In this document: piece by piece, positions 1-13,423 of the stretch
How positions within the stretch are numbered: the first letter of the stretch is position 1
Layout: every line of letters starts with the position of its first letter
Assembly: GCA_031769625.1 (NCBI GenBank)
Contig: JAUIMM010000700.1
Span: 1 to 64,000 of the forward strand
Reading direction: 5' to 3'
DNA: 64,000 bases
Source of the DNA: Taudactylus pleione
Taxonomy: Eukaryota; Chordata; Amphibia; Anura; Myobatrachidae
Notes under the pieces: generated by a model
Told to the model about the DNA's origin: nothing
The model's database searches: none
The model's input: only the letters and a program-made list of their open reading frames with translations
Program-made: the position numbers and the translations under genes

Positions 1-218
1 GATTTTTGAAGAAAACAATTTTTGGCCGATTTTTAAGGTCCGGGGCTTACAGAATTTTTCATACGGGTAAATATCTTTCTGGATGGTTCTGTGTCAAAGT
101 TAAGCACCAAAATCAACTTTTGTCACCGCAACAAATCTTTTTTAAGGTTTACTGAAAGTTTTAAGCAGAATTTGGGGATGTTTGAAGAAAAAAATATTTG
201 GCTTATTTTTAAGGTCCG

Positions 219-1274
219 GTGCTTACAGAATTTTTAATACGGGTAAATATCTTTCTGGAGGGTTCTGTGTCAAAATTAAGCACCAAAATCAACTTTTGTC
301 ACCGCAGCAAATCTTTTTTAAGGTTTACTGAAAGTTTTAAGCAGAATTTGGGGATTTTTGAAGAAAAAAATTTTTGGCCGATTTTTAAGGTCCGGGGCTT
401 ACAGAATTTTTCATACGGGTAAATATCTTTCTGGAGGGTTCTGTGTCAAAATTAAGCACCAAAATCAACTTTTGTCACCGCAGCAAATCTTTTTTAAGGT
501 TTACTGAAAGTTTTAAGCAGAATTTGGGGATTTTTGAAGAAAAAAATATTTGGCTTATTTTTAAGGTCCGGGGCTTACAGAATTTTTAATACGGGTAAAT
601 ATCTTTCTGGAGGGTTCTGTGTGAAAATTAAGCACCAAAATCAACTTTTGTCACCGAAGCAAATCTTTTTTAAGGTTTACTGAAAGTTTTAAGCAAAATT
701 TGGGGAATTTTGAAGAAAAAAATTTTTAGACGATTTTTAAAGTCCGGGGCTTACAGAATTTTTCATACGGGTAAATATCTTTCTGGAGGGTTCTGTGTCA
801 AATTTAAGCACCAAAATCAACTTCTGTCACCGCAGCAAATCTTTTTTAAGGTTTACTGAAAGTTTTAAGTAGAATTTGGGGATTTTTGAAGAAAAAAATT
901 TTTGACTGATTTTTAAGGTCCGGGGCTTACAGAATTTTTCATACGGGTAAATATCTTTCTGGAGGGTTCTGTGTCAAAATTAAGCACCAAAATCAACTTT
1001 TGTCACCGCAGCAAATCTTTTTTAAGATTTAATGAAAGTTTTAAGCAGAATTTGGGGATTTTTGAAGAAAACAATTTTTGGCCGATTTTTAAGGTCCGGG
1101 GCTTACAGAATTTTTCATACGGGTAAATATCTTTCTGGATGGTTCTGTGTCAAAATTAAGCACCAAAATCAACTTTTGTCACCGCAACAAATCTTTTTTA
1201 AGGTTTACTGAAAGTTTTAAGCAGAATTTGGGGATGTTTGAAGAAAAAAATATTTGGCTTATTTTTAAGGTCCG
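219..1274 (+). repeat. HOR unit, 6-monomer deletion variant
   Basis: This 1056-bp unit runs m1, an m1/m6-like monomer, an m7/m8 hybrid (gtgtgaaaatt with caccgaagc), m9, m10, m11. Compared with the 11-mer, m2 to m6 are collapsed, as expected after unequal crossing-over between misaligned monomers. It recurs at 3212-4267. Bases 1-218 before it are the end of a preceding unit (m10 and m11). Confidence 0.9.
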
Positions 1275-3211
1275 GTGCTTACAGAATTTTTAATACGGGT
1301 AAATATCTTTCTGGAGGGTTCTGTGTCAAAATTAAGCACCAAAATCTACTTTTGTCACCGCAGCAAATCTTTTTTAAGGTTTACTGAAAGTTTTAAGCAG
1401 AATTTGGGGATTTTTGAAGAAAAAAATTTTTGGCCGATTTTTAAGGTCCGGGGCTCACAAAATTTTTCATACGGGTAAATATCTTTCTGGAGGGTTCTGT
1501 GTCAAAATTAAGCACCAAAATCAACTTCTGTCACCGCAGCAAATCTTTTTTAAGGTTTACTGAAAGTTTTAAGCAGAATTTGGGGATTTTTGAAGAATAA
1601 AATTTTTGCCCGATTTTTAAGGTCCGGGGCTTACAGAATTTTTCATACGGGTAAATATCTTTCTGGAGGGTTCTGTGTCAAATTTATGCACCAAAATCAA
1701 CTTCTGTCACCGCAGCAAATCTTTTTTAAGGTTTACTGAAAGTTTTAAGCAGAATTTGGGGATTTTTGAAGAAAAAAATTTTGGGTTGATTTTTAAGGTC
1801 CGGGCCTTACAGAATTTTTCATACGGGTAAATATCTTTCTGGAGGGTTCTGTGTCAAAATTAAGCACCAAAATCAACTTCTGTCACCTCAGCAAATATTT
1901 TTTAAGGTTTACTGAAAGTTTTAAGCAGAATTTGGGGATTTTTGAACAAAAAAATTTTTTGCCCGATTTTTAAGGTCCGGGGCTTACAGAATTTTTCATA
2001 CGGGTAAATATCTTTCTGGAGGGTTCTGTGTCAAAATTAAGCACCAAAATCAACTTTTGTCACCGCAGCAAATCTTTTTTAAGATTTAATGAAAGTTTTA
2101 AGCAGAATTTGGGGATTTTTGAACAAAAAAATTTTTGGTCGATTTTTAAGGTCCGGGGCTTACAGAATTTTTCATACGGGTAAATATCTTTCTGGAGGGT
2201 TCTGTGTCAAAATTAAGCACCAAAATCAACTTTTGTCAGCGCAACAAATCTTTTTTAAGGTTTACTGAAAGTTTTAAGCAGAATTTGGGGATTTTTGAAG
2301 AAAAAAATATTTGGCTTATTTTTAAGGTCTGGGGCTTACAGAATTTTTAATACGGGTAAATATCTTTCTGGAGGGTTCTGTGTCAAAATTAAGCACCAAA
2401 ATCAACTTTTGTCACCGCAGCAAATCTTTTTTAAGGTTTACTGAAAGTTTTAAGCAGAATTTGCGGATTTTTGAAATAAAAATTTTTTGGCCGATTTTTA
2501 AGGTCCGGAGCTTACAGAATTTTTCATACGGGTAAATATCTTTCTGGAGGGTTCTGTGTGAAAATTAAGCACCAAAATCAACTTCTGTCATGGCAGCAAA
2601 TCTTTTTTAAGGTTTACTGAAAGTTTTAAGCAAAATTTGGGGAATTTTGAAGAAAAAAATTTTTAGACGATTTTTAAAGTCCGGGGCTTACAGAATTTTT
2701 CATACGGGTAAATATCTTTCTGGAGGGTTCTGTGTCAAATTTAAGCACCAAAATCAACTTCTGTCACCGCAGCAAATCTTTTTTAAGGTTTACTGAAAGT
2801 TTTAAGTAGAATTTGGGGATTTTTGAAGAAAAAAATTTTTGACTGATTTTTAAGGTACGGGGCTTACAGAATTTTTCATACGGGTAAATATCTTTCTGGA
2901 GGGTTCTGTGTCAAAATTAAGCACCAAAATCAACTTTTGTCACCGCAGCAAATCTTTTTTAAGATTTAATGAAAGTTTTAAGCAGAATTTGGGGATTTTT
3001 GAAGAAAACAATTTTTGGCCGATTTTTAAGGTCCGGGGCTTACAGAATTTTTCATACGGGTAAATATCTTTCTGGATGGTTCTGTGTCAAAATTAAGCAC
3101 CAAAATCAACTTTTGTCACCGCAACAAATCTTTTTTAAGGTTTACTGAAAGTTTTAAGCAGAATTTGGGGATGTTTGAAGAAAAAAATATTTGGCTTATT
3201 TTTAAGGTCCG
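1275..3211 (+). repeat. HOR unit, canonical 11-mer (m1-m11)
   Basis: This 1937-bp unit holds all eleven monomer types in order and serves as the reference here. Its m1 has the private variant aaatctactt, shared only with the units at 4268 and 6205. Confidence 0.93.
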
Positions 3212-4267
3212 GTGCTTACAGAATTTTTAATACGGGTAAATATCTTTCTGGAGGGTTCTGTGTCAAAATTAAGCACCAAAATCAACTTTTGTCACCGCAG
3301 CAAATCTTTTTTAAGGTTTACTGAAAGTTTTAAGCAGAATTTGGGGATTTTTGAAGAAAAAAATTTTTGGCCGATTTTTAAGGTCCGGGGCTTACAGAAT
3401 TTTTCATACGGGTAAATATCTTTCTGGAGGGTTCTGTGTCAAAATTAAGCACCAAAATCAACTTTTGTCACCGCAGCAAATCTTTTTTAAGGTTTACTGA
3501 AAGTTTTAAGCAGAATTTGGGGATTTTTGAAGAAAAAAATATTTGGCTTATTTTTAAGGTCCGGGGCTTACAGAATTTTTAATACGGGTAAATATCTTTC
3601 TGGAGGGTTCTGTGTGAAAATTAAGCACCAAAATCAACTTTTGTCACCGAAGCAAATCTTTTTTAAGGTTTACTGAAAGTTTTAAGCAAAATTTGGGGAA
3701 TTTTGAAGAAAAAAATTTTTAGACGATTTTTAAAGTCCGGGGCTTACAGAATTTTTCATACGGGTAAATATCTTTCTGGAGGGTTCTGTGTCAAATTTAA
3801 GCACCAAAATCAACTTCTGTCACCGCAGCAAATCTTTTTTAAGGTTTACTGAAAGTTTTAAGTAGAATTTGGGGATTTTTGAAGAAAAAAATTTTTGACT
3901 GATTTTTAAGGTCCGGGGCTTACAGAATTTTTCATACGGGTAAATATCTTTCTGGAGGGTTCTGTGTCAAAATTAAGCACCAAAATCAACTTTTGTCACC
4001 GCAGCAAATCTTTTTTAAGATTTAATGAAAGTTTTAAGCAGAATTTGGGGATTTTTGAAGAAAACAATTTTTGGCCGATTTTTAAGGTCCGGGGCTTACA
4101 GAATTTTTCATACGGGTAAATATCTTTCTGGATGGTTCTGTGTCAAAATTAAGCACCAAAATCAACTTTTGTCACCGCAACAAATCTTTTTTAAGGTTTA
4201 CTGAAAGTTTTAAGCAGAATTTGGGGATGTTTGAAGAAAAAAATATTTGGCTTATTTTTAAGGTCCG
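3212..4267 (+). repeat. HOR unit, 6-monomer deletion variant (second copy)
   Basis: Same monomer order and junctions as 219-1274, shifted by exactly 2993 bp. It is therefore part of a 17-monomer tandem duplication and not an independent deletion. Confidence 0.9.
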
Positions 4268-6204
4268 GTGCTTACAGAATTTTTAATACGGGTAAATATC
4301 TTTCTGGAGGGTTCTGTGTCAAAATTAAGCACCAAAATCTACTTTTGTCACCGCAGCAAATCTTTTTTAAGGTTTACTGAAAGTTTTAAGCAGAATTTGG
4401 GGATTTTTGAAGAAAAAAATTTTTGGCCGATTTTTAAGGTCCGGGGCTCACAAAATTTTTCATATGGGTAAATATCTTTCTGGAGGGTTCTGTGTCAAAA
4501 TTAAGCACCAAAATCAACTTCTGTCACCGCAGCAAATCTTTTTTAAGGTTTACTGAAAGTTTTAAGCAGAATTTGGGGATTTTTGAAGAATAAAATTTTT
4601 GCCCGATTTTTAAGGTCCGGGGCTTACAGAATTTTTCATACGGGTAAATATCTTTCTGGAGGGTTCTGTGTCAAATTTATGCACCAAAATCAACTTCTGT
4701 CACCGCAGCAAATCTTTTTTAAGGTTTACTGAAAGTTTTAAGCAGAATTTGGGGATTTTTGAAGAAAAAAATTTTGGGTTGATTTTTAAGGTCCGGGCCT
4801 TACAGAATTTTTCATACGGGTAAATATCTTTCTGGAGGGTTCTGTGTCAAAATTAAGCACCAAAATCAACTTCTGTCACCTCAGCAAATATTTTTTAAGG
4901 TTTACTGAAAGTTTTAAGCAGAATTTGGGGATTTTTGAACAAAAAAATTTTTTGCCCGATTTTTAAGGTCCGGGGCTTACAGAATTTTTCATACGGGTAA
5001 ATATCTTTCTGGAGGGTTCTGTGTCAAAATTAAGCACCAAAATCAACTTTTGTCACCGCAGCAAATCTTTTTTAAGATTTAATGAAAGTTTTAAGCAGAA
5101 TTTGGGGATTTTTGAACAAAAAAATTTTTGGTCGATTTTTAAGGTCCGGGGCTTACAGAATTTTTCATACGGGTAAATATCTTTCTGGAGGGTTCTGTGT
5201 CAAAATTAAGCACCAAAATCAACTTTTGTCAGCGCAACAAATCTTTTTTAAGGTTTACTGAAAGTTTTAAGCAGAATTTGGGGATTTTTGAAGAAAAAAA
5301 TATTTGGCTTATTTTTAAGGTCTGGGGCTTACAGAATTTTTAATACGGGTAAATATCTTTCTGGAGGGTTCTGTGTCAAAATTAAGCACCAAAATCAACT
5401 TTTGTCACCGCAGCAAATCTTTTTTAAGGTTTACTGAAAGTTTTAAGCAGAATTTGCGGATTTTTGAAATAAAAATTTTTTGGCCGATTTTTAAGGTCCG
5501 GAGCTTACAGAATTTTTCATACGGGTAAATATCTTTCTGGAGGGTTCTGTGTGAAAATTAAGCACCAAAATCAACTTCTGTCATGGCAGCAAATCTTTTT
5601 TAAGGTTTACTGAAAGTTTTAAGCAAAATTTGGGGAATTTTGAAGAAAAAAATTTTTAGACGATTTTTAAAGTCCGGGGCTTACAGAATTTTTCATACGG
5701 GTAAATATCTTTCTGGAGGGTTCTGTGTCAAATTTAAGCACCAAAATCAACTTCTGTCACCGCAGCAAATCTTTTTTAAGGTTTACTGAAAGTTTTAAGT
5801 AGAATTTGGGGATTTTTGAAGAAAAAAATTTTTGACTGATTTTTAAGGTACGGGGCTTACAGAATTTTTCATACGGGTAAATATCTTTCTGGAGGGTTCT
5901 GTGTCAAAATTAAGCACCAAAATCAACTTTTGTCACCGCAGCAAATCTTTTTTAAGATTTAATGAAAGTTTTAAGCAGAATTTGGGGATTTTTGAAGAAA
6001 ACAATTTTTGGCCGATTTTTAAGGTCCGGGGCTTACAGAATTTTTCATACGGGTAAATATCTTTCTGGATGGTTCTGTGTCAAAATTAAGCACCAAAATC
6101 AACTTTTGTCACCGCAACAAATCTTTTTTAAGGTTTACTGAAAGTTTTAAGCAGAATTTGGGGATGTTTGAAGAAAAAAATATTTGGCTTATTTTTAAGG
6201 TCCG
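4268..6204 (+). repeat. HOR unit, 11-mer
   Basis: Copy of 1275-3211 displaced by 2993 bp, including the aaatctactt variant. It differs by a catatggg for catacggg change near 4461. Confidence 0.92.
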
Positions 6205-8141
6205 GTGCTTACAGAATTTTTAATACGGGTAAATATCTTTCTGGAGGGTTCTGTGTCAAAATTAAGCACCAAAATCTACTTTTGTCACCGCAGCAAATCT
6301 TTTTTAAGGTTTACTGAAAGTTTTAAGCAGAATTTGGGGATTTTTGAAGAAAAAAATTTTTGGCCGATTTTTAAGGTCCGGGGCTCACAAAATTTTTCAT
6401 ACGGGTAAATATCTTTCTGGAGGGTTCTGTGTCAAAATTAAGCACCAAAATCAACTTCTGTCACCGCAGCAAATCTTTTTTAAGGTTTACTGAAAGTTTT
6501 AAGCAGAATTTGGGGATTTTTGAAGAATAAAATTTTTGCCCGATTTTTAAGGTCCGGGGCTTACAGAATTTTTCATATGGGTAAATATCTTTCTGGAGGG
6601 TTCTGTGTCAAATTTATGCACCAAAATCAACTTCTGTCACCGCAGCAAATCTTTTTTAAGGTTTACTGAAAGTTTTAAGCAGAATTTGGGGATTTTTGAA
6701 GAAAAAAATTTTGGGTTGATTTTTAAGGTCCGGGCCTTACAGAATTTTTCATACGGGTAAATATCTTTCTGGAGGGTTCTGTGTCAAAATTAAGCACCAA
6801 AATCAACTTCTGTCACCTCAGCAAATATTTTTTAAGGTTTACTGAAAGTTTTAAGCAGAATTTGGGGATTTTTGAACAAAAAAATTTTTTGCCCGATTTT
6901 TAAGGTCCGGGGCTTACAGAATTTTTCATACGGGTAAATATCTTTCTGGAGGGTTCTGTGTCAAAATTAAGCACCAAAATCAACTTTTGTCACCGCAGCA
7001 AATCTTTTTTAAGATTTAATGAAAGTTTTAAGCAGAATTTGGGGATTTTTGAACAAAAAAATTTTTGGTCGATTTTTAAGGTCCGGGGCTTACAGAATTT
7101 TTCATACGGGTAAATATCTTTCTGGAGGGTTCTGTGTCAAAATTAAGCACCAAAATCAACTTTTGTCAGCGCAACAAATCTTTTTTAAGGTTTACTGAAA
7201 GTTTTAAGCAGAATTTGGGGATTTTTGAAGAAAAAAATATTTGGCTTATTTTTAAGGTCTGGGGCTTACAGAATTTTTAATACGGGTAAATATCTTTCTG
7301 GAGGGTTCTGTGTCAAAATTAAGCACCAAAATCAACTTTTGTCACCGCAGCAAATCTTTTTTAAGGTTTACTGAAAGTTTTAAGCAGAATTTGCGGATTT
7401 TTGAAATAAAAATTTTTTGGCCGATTTTTAAGGTCCGGAGCTTACAGAATTTTTCATACGGGTAAATATCTTTCTGGAGGGTTCTGTGTGAAAATTAAGC
7501 ACCAAAATCAACTTCTGTCATGGCAGCAAATCTTTTTTAAGGTTTACTGAAAGTTTTAAGCAAAATTTGGGGAATTTTGAAGAAAAAAATTTTTAGACGA
7601 TTTTTAAAGTCCGGGGCTTACAGAATTTTTCATACGGGTAAATATCTTTCTGGAGGGTTCTGTGTCAAATTTAAGCACCAAAATCAACTTCTGTCACCGC
7701 AGCAAATCTTTTTTAAGGTTTACTGAAAGTTTTAAGTAGAATTTGGGGATTTTTGAAGAAAAAAATTTTTGACTGATTTTTAAGGTACGGGGCTTACAGA
7801 ATTTTTCATACGGGTAAATATCTTTCTGGAGGGTTCTGTGTCAAAATTAAGCACCAAAATCAACTTTTGTCACCGCAGCAAATCTTTTTTAAGATTTAAT
7901 GAAAGTTTTAAGCAGAATTTGGGGATTTTTGAAGAAAACAATTTTTGGCCGATTTTTAAGGTCCGGGGCTTACAGAATTTTTCATACGGGTAAATATCTT
8001 TCTGGATGGTTCTGTGTCAAAATTAAGCACCAAAATCAACTTTTGTCACCGCAACAAATCTTTTTTAAGGTTTACTGAAAGTTTTAAGCAGAATTTGGGG
8101 ATGTTTGAAGAAAAAAATATTTGGCTTATTTTTAAGGTCCG
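6205..8141 (+). repeat. HOR unit, 11-mer, type B
   Basis: Complete m1-m11. It has the type B variants gaagaaaaaaattttgggttg in m3, tttgcccg in m4 and cagcgcaac in m6, and still carries aaatctactt in m1. Confidence 0.92.
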
Positions 8142-10078
8142 GTGCTTACAGAATTTTTAATACGGGTAAATATCTTTCTGGAGGGTTCTGTGTCAAAATT
8201 AAGCACCAAAATCAACTTTTGTCACCGCAGCAAATCTTTTTTAAGGTTTACTGAAAGTTTTAAGCAGAATTTGGGGATTTTTGAAGAAAAAAATTTTTGG
8301 CCGATTTTTAAGGTCCGGGGCTCACAAAATTTTTCATACGGGTAAATATCTTTCTGGAGGGTTCTGTGTCAAAATTAAGCACCAAAAACAACTTCTGTCA
8401 CCGCAGCAAATCTTTTTTAAGGTTTACTGAAAGTATTAAGCAGAATTTGGGGATTTTTGAAGAATAAAATTTTTGCCCGATTTTTAAGGTCCGGGGCTTA
8501 CAGAATTTTTCATACGGGTAAATATCTTTCTGGAGGGTTCTGTGTCAAATTTATGCACCAAAATCAACTTCTGTCACCGCAGCAAATCTTTTTTAAGGTT
8601 TACTGAAAGTTTTAAGCAGAATTTGGGGATTTTTGAAGAAAATAATTTTGGGTTGATTTTTAAGGTCCGGGCCTTACAGAATTTTTCATACGGGTAAATA
8701 TCTTTCTGGAGGGTTCTGTGTCAAAATTAAGCACCAAAATCAACTTCTGTCACCTCAGCAAATATTTTTTAAGGTTTACTGAAAGTTTTAAGCAGAATTT
8801 GGGGATTTTTGAACAAAAAAATTTTTTGCCAGATTTTTAAGGTCCGGGGCTTACAGAATTTTTCATACGGGTAAATATCTTTCTGGAGGGTTCTGTGTCA
8901 AAATTAAGCACCAAAATCAACTTTTGTCACCGCAGCAAATCTTTTTTAAGATTTAATGAAAGTTTTAAGCAGAATTTGGGGATTTTTGAACAAAAAAATT
9001 TTTGGTCGATTTTTAAGGTCCGGGGCTTACAGAATTTTTCATATGGGTAAATATCTTTCTGGAGGGTTCTGTGTCAAAATTAAGCACCAAAATCAACTTT
9101 TGTCAGCGCAACAAATCTTTTTTAAGGTTTACTGAAAGTTTTAAGCAGAATTTGGGGATTTTTGAAGAAAAAAATATTTGGCTTATTTTTAAGGTCTGGG
9201 GCTTACAGAATTTTTAATACGGGTAAATATCTTTCTGGAGGGTTCTGTGTCAAAATTAAGCACCAAAATCAACTTTTGTCACCGCAGCAAATCTTTTTTA
9301 AGGTTTACTGAAAGTTTTAAGCAGAATTTGCGGATTTTTGAAATAAAAATTTTTTGGCCGATTTTTAAGGTCCGGAGCTTACAGAATTTTTCATACGGGT
9401 AAATATCTTTCTGGAGGGTTCTGTGTGAAAATTAAGCACCAAAATCAACTTCTGTCATGGCAGCAAATCTTTTTTAAGGTTTACTGAAAGTTTTAAGCAA
9501 AATTTGGGGAATTTTGAAGAAAAAAATTTTTAGACGATTTTTAAAGTCCGGGGCTTACAGAATTTTTCATACGGGTAAATATCTTTCTGGAGGGTTCTGT
9601 GTCAAATTTAAGCACCAAAATCAACTTCTGTCACCGCAGCAAATCTTTTTTAAGGTTTACTGAAAGTTTTAAGTAGAATTTGGGGATTTTTGAAGAAAAA
9701 AATTTTTGACTGATTTTTAAGGTACGGGGCTTACAGAATTTTTCATACGGGTAAATATCTTTCTGGAGGGTTCTGTGTCAAAATTAAGCACCAAAATCAA
9801 CTTTTGTCACCGCAGCAAATCTTTTTTAAGATTTAATGAAAGTTTTAAGCAGAATTTGGGGATTTTTGAAGAAAACAATTTTTGGCCGATTTTTAAGGTC
9901 CGGGGCTTACAGAATTTTTCATACGGGTAAATATCTTTCTGGATGGTTCTGTGTCAAAATTAAGCACCAAAATCAACTTTTGTCACCGCAACAAATCTTT
10001 TTTAAGGTTTACTGAAAGTTTTAAGCAGAATTTGGGGATGTTTGAAGAAAAAAATATTTGGCTTATTTTTAAGGTCCG
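8142..10078 (+). repeat. HOR unit, 11-mer, A/B recombinant
   Basis: The m2-m4 part has type A variants (gtattaagc, gaaaataattttggg, tttgccaga). The m6-m7 part has type B variants (cagcgcaac, ttgcgg). This looks like an exchange or conversion between two unit types within one 1937-bp unit. Confidence 0.88.
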
Positions 10079-11486
10079 GTGCTTACAGAATTTTTAATAC
10101 GGGTAAATATCTTTCTGGAGGGTTCTGTGTCAAAATTAAGCACCAAAATCAACTTTTGTCACCGCAGCAAATCTTTTTTAAGGTTTACTGAAAGTTTTAA
10201 GCAGAATTTGGGGATTTTTGAAGAAAAAAATTTTTGGCCGATTTTTAAGGTCCGGGGCTCACAAAATTTTTCATACGGGTAAATATCTTTCTGGAGGGTT
10301 CTGTGTCAAAATTAAGCACCAAAATCAACTTCTGTCACCGCAGCAAATCTTTTTTAAGGTTTACTGAAAGTTTTAAGCAGAATTTGGGGATTTTTGAAGA
10401 ATAAAATTTTTGCCCGATTTTTAAGGTCCGGGGCTTACAGAATTTTTCATACGGGTAAATATCTTTCTGGAGGGTTCTGTGTCAAAATTAAGCACCAAAA
10501 TCAACTTTTGTCACCGCAGCAAATCTTTTTTAAGGTTTACTGAAAGTTTTAAGCAGAATTTGGGGATTTTTGAAGAAAAAAATTTTTGGCCGATTTTTAA
10601 GGTCCGGGGCTTACAGAATTTTTCATACGGGTAAATATCTTTCTGGAGGGTTCTGTGTCAAAATTAAGCACCAAAATCAACTTTTGTCACCGCAGCAAAT
10701 CTTTTTTAAGGTTTACTGAAAGTTTTAAGCAGAATTTGGGGATTTTTGAAGAAAAAAATATTTGGCTTATTTTTAAGGTCCGGGGCTTACAGAATTTTTA
10801 ATACGGGTAAATATCTTTCTGGAGGGTTCTGTGTGAAAATTAAGCACCAAAATCAACTTTTGTCACCGAAGCAAATCTTTTTTAAGGTTTACTGAAAGTT
10901 TTAAGCAAAATTTGGGGAATTTTGAAGAAAAAAATTTTTAGACGATTTTTAAAGTCCGGGGCTTACAGAATTTTTCATACGGGTAAATATCTTTCTGGAG
11001 GGTTCTGTGTCAAATTTAAGCACCAAAATCAACTTCTGTCACCGCAGCAAATCTTTTTTAAGGTTTACTGAAAGTTTTAAGTAGAATTTGGGGATTTTTG
11101 AAGAAAAAAATTTTTGACTGATTTTTAAGGTCCGGGGCTTACAGAATTTTTCATACGGGTAAATATCTTTCTGGAGGGTTCTGTGTCAAAATTAAGCACC
11201 AAAATCAACTTTTGTCACCGCAGCAAATCTTTTTTAAGATTTAATGAAAGTTTTAAGCAGAATTTGGGGATTTTTGAAGAAAACAATTTTTGGCCGATTT
11301 TTAAGGTCCGGGGCTTACAGAATTTTTCATACGGGTAAATATCTTTCTGGATGGTTCTGTGTCAAAATTAAGCACCAAAATCAACTTTTGTCACCGCAAC
11401 AAATCTTTTTTAAGGTTTACTGAAAGTTTTAAGCAGAATTTGGGGATGTTTGAAGAAAAAAATATTTGGCTTATTTTTAAGGTCCG
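10079..11486 (+). repeat. HOR unit, 8-monomer variant
   Basis: This 1408-bp unit runs m1, m2, two m1/m6-like monomers, the m7/m8 hybrid with caccgaagc, then m9, m10, m11. Its right part matches the 6-mer variant, so it probably arose by exchange between a 6-mer and an 11-mer unit. Confidence 0.88.
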
Positions 11487-13423
11487 GTGCTTACAGAATT
11501 TTTAATACGGGTAAATATCTTTCTGGAGGGTTCTGTGTCAAAATTAAGCACCAAAATCAACTTTTGTCACCGCAGCAAATCTTTTTTAAGGTTTACTGAA
11601 AGTTTTAAGCAGAATTTGGGGATTTTAGAAGAAAAAAATTTTTGGCCGATTTTTAAGGTCCGGGGCTCACAAAATTTTTCATACGGGTAAATATCTTTCT
11701 GGAGGGTTCTGTGTCAAAATTAAGCACCAAAATCAACTTCTGTCACCGCAGCAAATCTTTTTTAAGGTTTACTGAAAGTTTTAAGCAGAATTTGGGGATT
11801 TTTGAAGAATAAAATTTTTGCCCGATTTTTAAGGTCCGGGGCTTACAGAATTTTTCATACGGGTAAATATCTTTCTGGAGGGTTCTGTGTCAAATTTATG
11901 CACCAAAATCAACTTCTGTCACCGCAGCAAATCTTTTTTAAGGTTTACTGAAAGTTTTAAGCAGAATTTGGGGATTTTTGAAGAAAAAAATTTTGGGTTG
12001 ATTTTTAAGGTCCGGGCCTTACAGAATTTTTCATACGGGTAAATATCTTTCTGGAGGGTTCTGTGTCAAAATTAAGCACCAAAATCAACTTCTGTCACCT
12101 CAGCAAATATTTTTTAAGGTTTACTGAAAGTTTTAAGCAGAATTTGGGGATTTTTGAACAAAAAAATTTTTTGCCCGATTTTTAAGGTCCGGGGCTTACA
12201 GAATTTTTCATACGGGTAAATATCTTTCTGGAGGGTTCTGTGTCAAAATTAAGCACCAAAATCAACTTTTGTCACCGCAGCAAATCTTTTTTAAGATTTA
12301 ATGAAAGTTTTAAGCAGAATTTGGGGATTTTTGAACAAAAAAATTTTTGGTCGATTTTTAAGGTCCGGGGCTTACAGAATTTTTCATACGGGTAAATATC
12401 TTTCTGGAGGGTTCTGTGTCAAAATTAAGCACCAAAATCAACTTTTGTCAGCGCAACAAATCTTTTTTAAGGTTTACTGAAAGTTTTAAGCAGAATTTGG
12501 GGATTTTTGAAGAAAAAAATATTTGGCTTATTTTTAAGGTCTGGGGCTTACAGAATTTTTAATACGGGTAAATATCTTTCTGGAGGGTTCTGTGTCAAAA
12601 TTAAGCACCAAAATCAACTTTTGTCACCGCAGCAAATCTTTTTTAAGGTTTACTGAAAGTTTTAAGCAGAATTTGCGGATTTTTGAAATAAAAATTTTTT
12701 GGCTGATTTTTAAGGTCCGGAACTTACAGAATTTTTCATACGGGTAAATATCTTTCTGGAGGGTTCTGTGTGAAAATTAAGCACCAAAATCAACTTCTGT
12801 CATGGCAGCAAATCTTTTTTAAGGTTTACTGAAAGTTTTAAGCAAAATTTGGGGAATTTTGAAGAAAAAAATTTTTAGACGATTTTTAAAGTCCGGGGCT
12901 TACAGAATTTTTCATACGGGTAAATATCTTTCTGGAGGGTTCTGTGTCAAATTTAAGCACCAAAATCAACTTCTGTCACCGCAGCAAATCTTTTTTAAGG
13001 TTTACTGAAAGTTTTAAGTAGAATTTGGGGATTTTTGAAGAAAAAAATTTTTGACTGATTTTTAAGGTACGGGGCTTACAGAATTTTTCATACGGGTAAA
13101 TATCTTTCTGGAGGGTTCTGTGTCAAAATTAAGCACCAAAATCAACTTTTGTCACCGCAGCAAATCTTTTTTAAGATTTAATGAAAGTTTTAAGCAGAAT
13201 TTGGGGATTTTTGAAGAAAACAATTTTTGGCCGATTTTTAAGGTCCGGGGCTTACAGAATTTTTCATACGGGTAAATATCTTTCTGGATGGTTCTGTGTC
13301 AATATTAAGCACCAAAATCAACTTTTGTCACCGCAACAAATCTTTTTTAAGGTTTACTGAAAGTTTTAAGCAGAATTTGGGGATGTTTGAAGAAAAAAAT
13401 ATTTGGCTTATTTTTAAGGTCCG
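11487..13423 (+). repeat. HOR unit, 11-mer, type B (first half of super-repeat 1)
   Basis: Type B unit. It shares two private variants with 15361-17297: tttggctga in m7 and gtcaatattaagc in m11. A private change, gattttagaag, lies near 11622. Confidence 0.9.
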
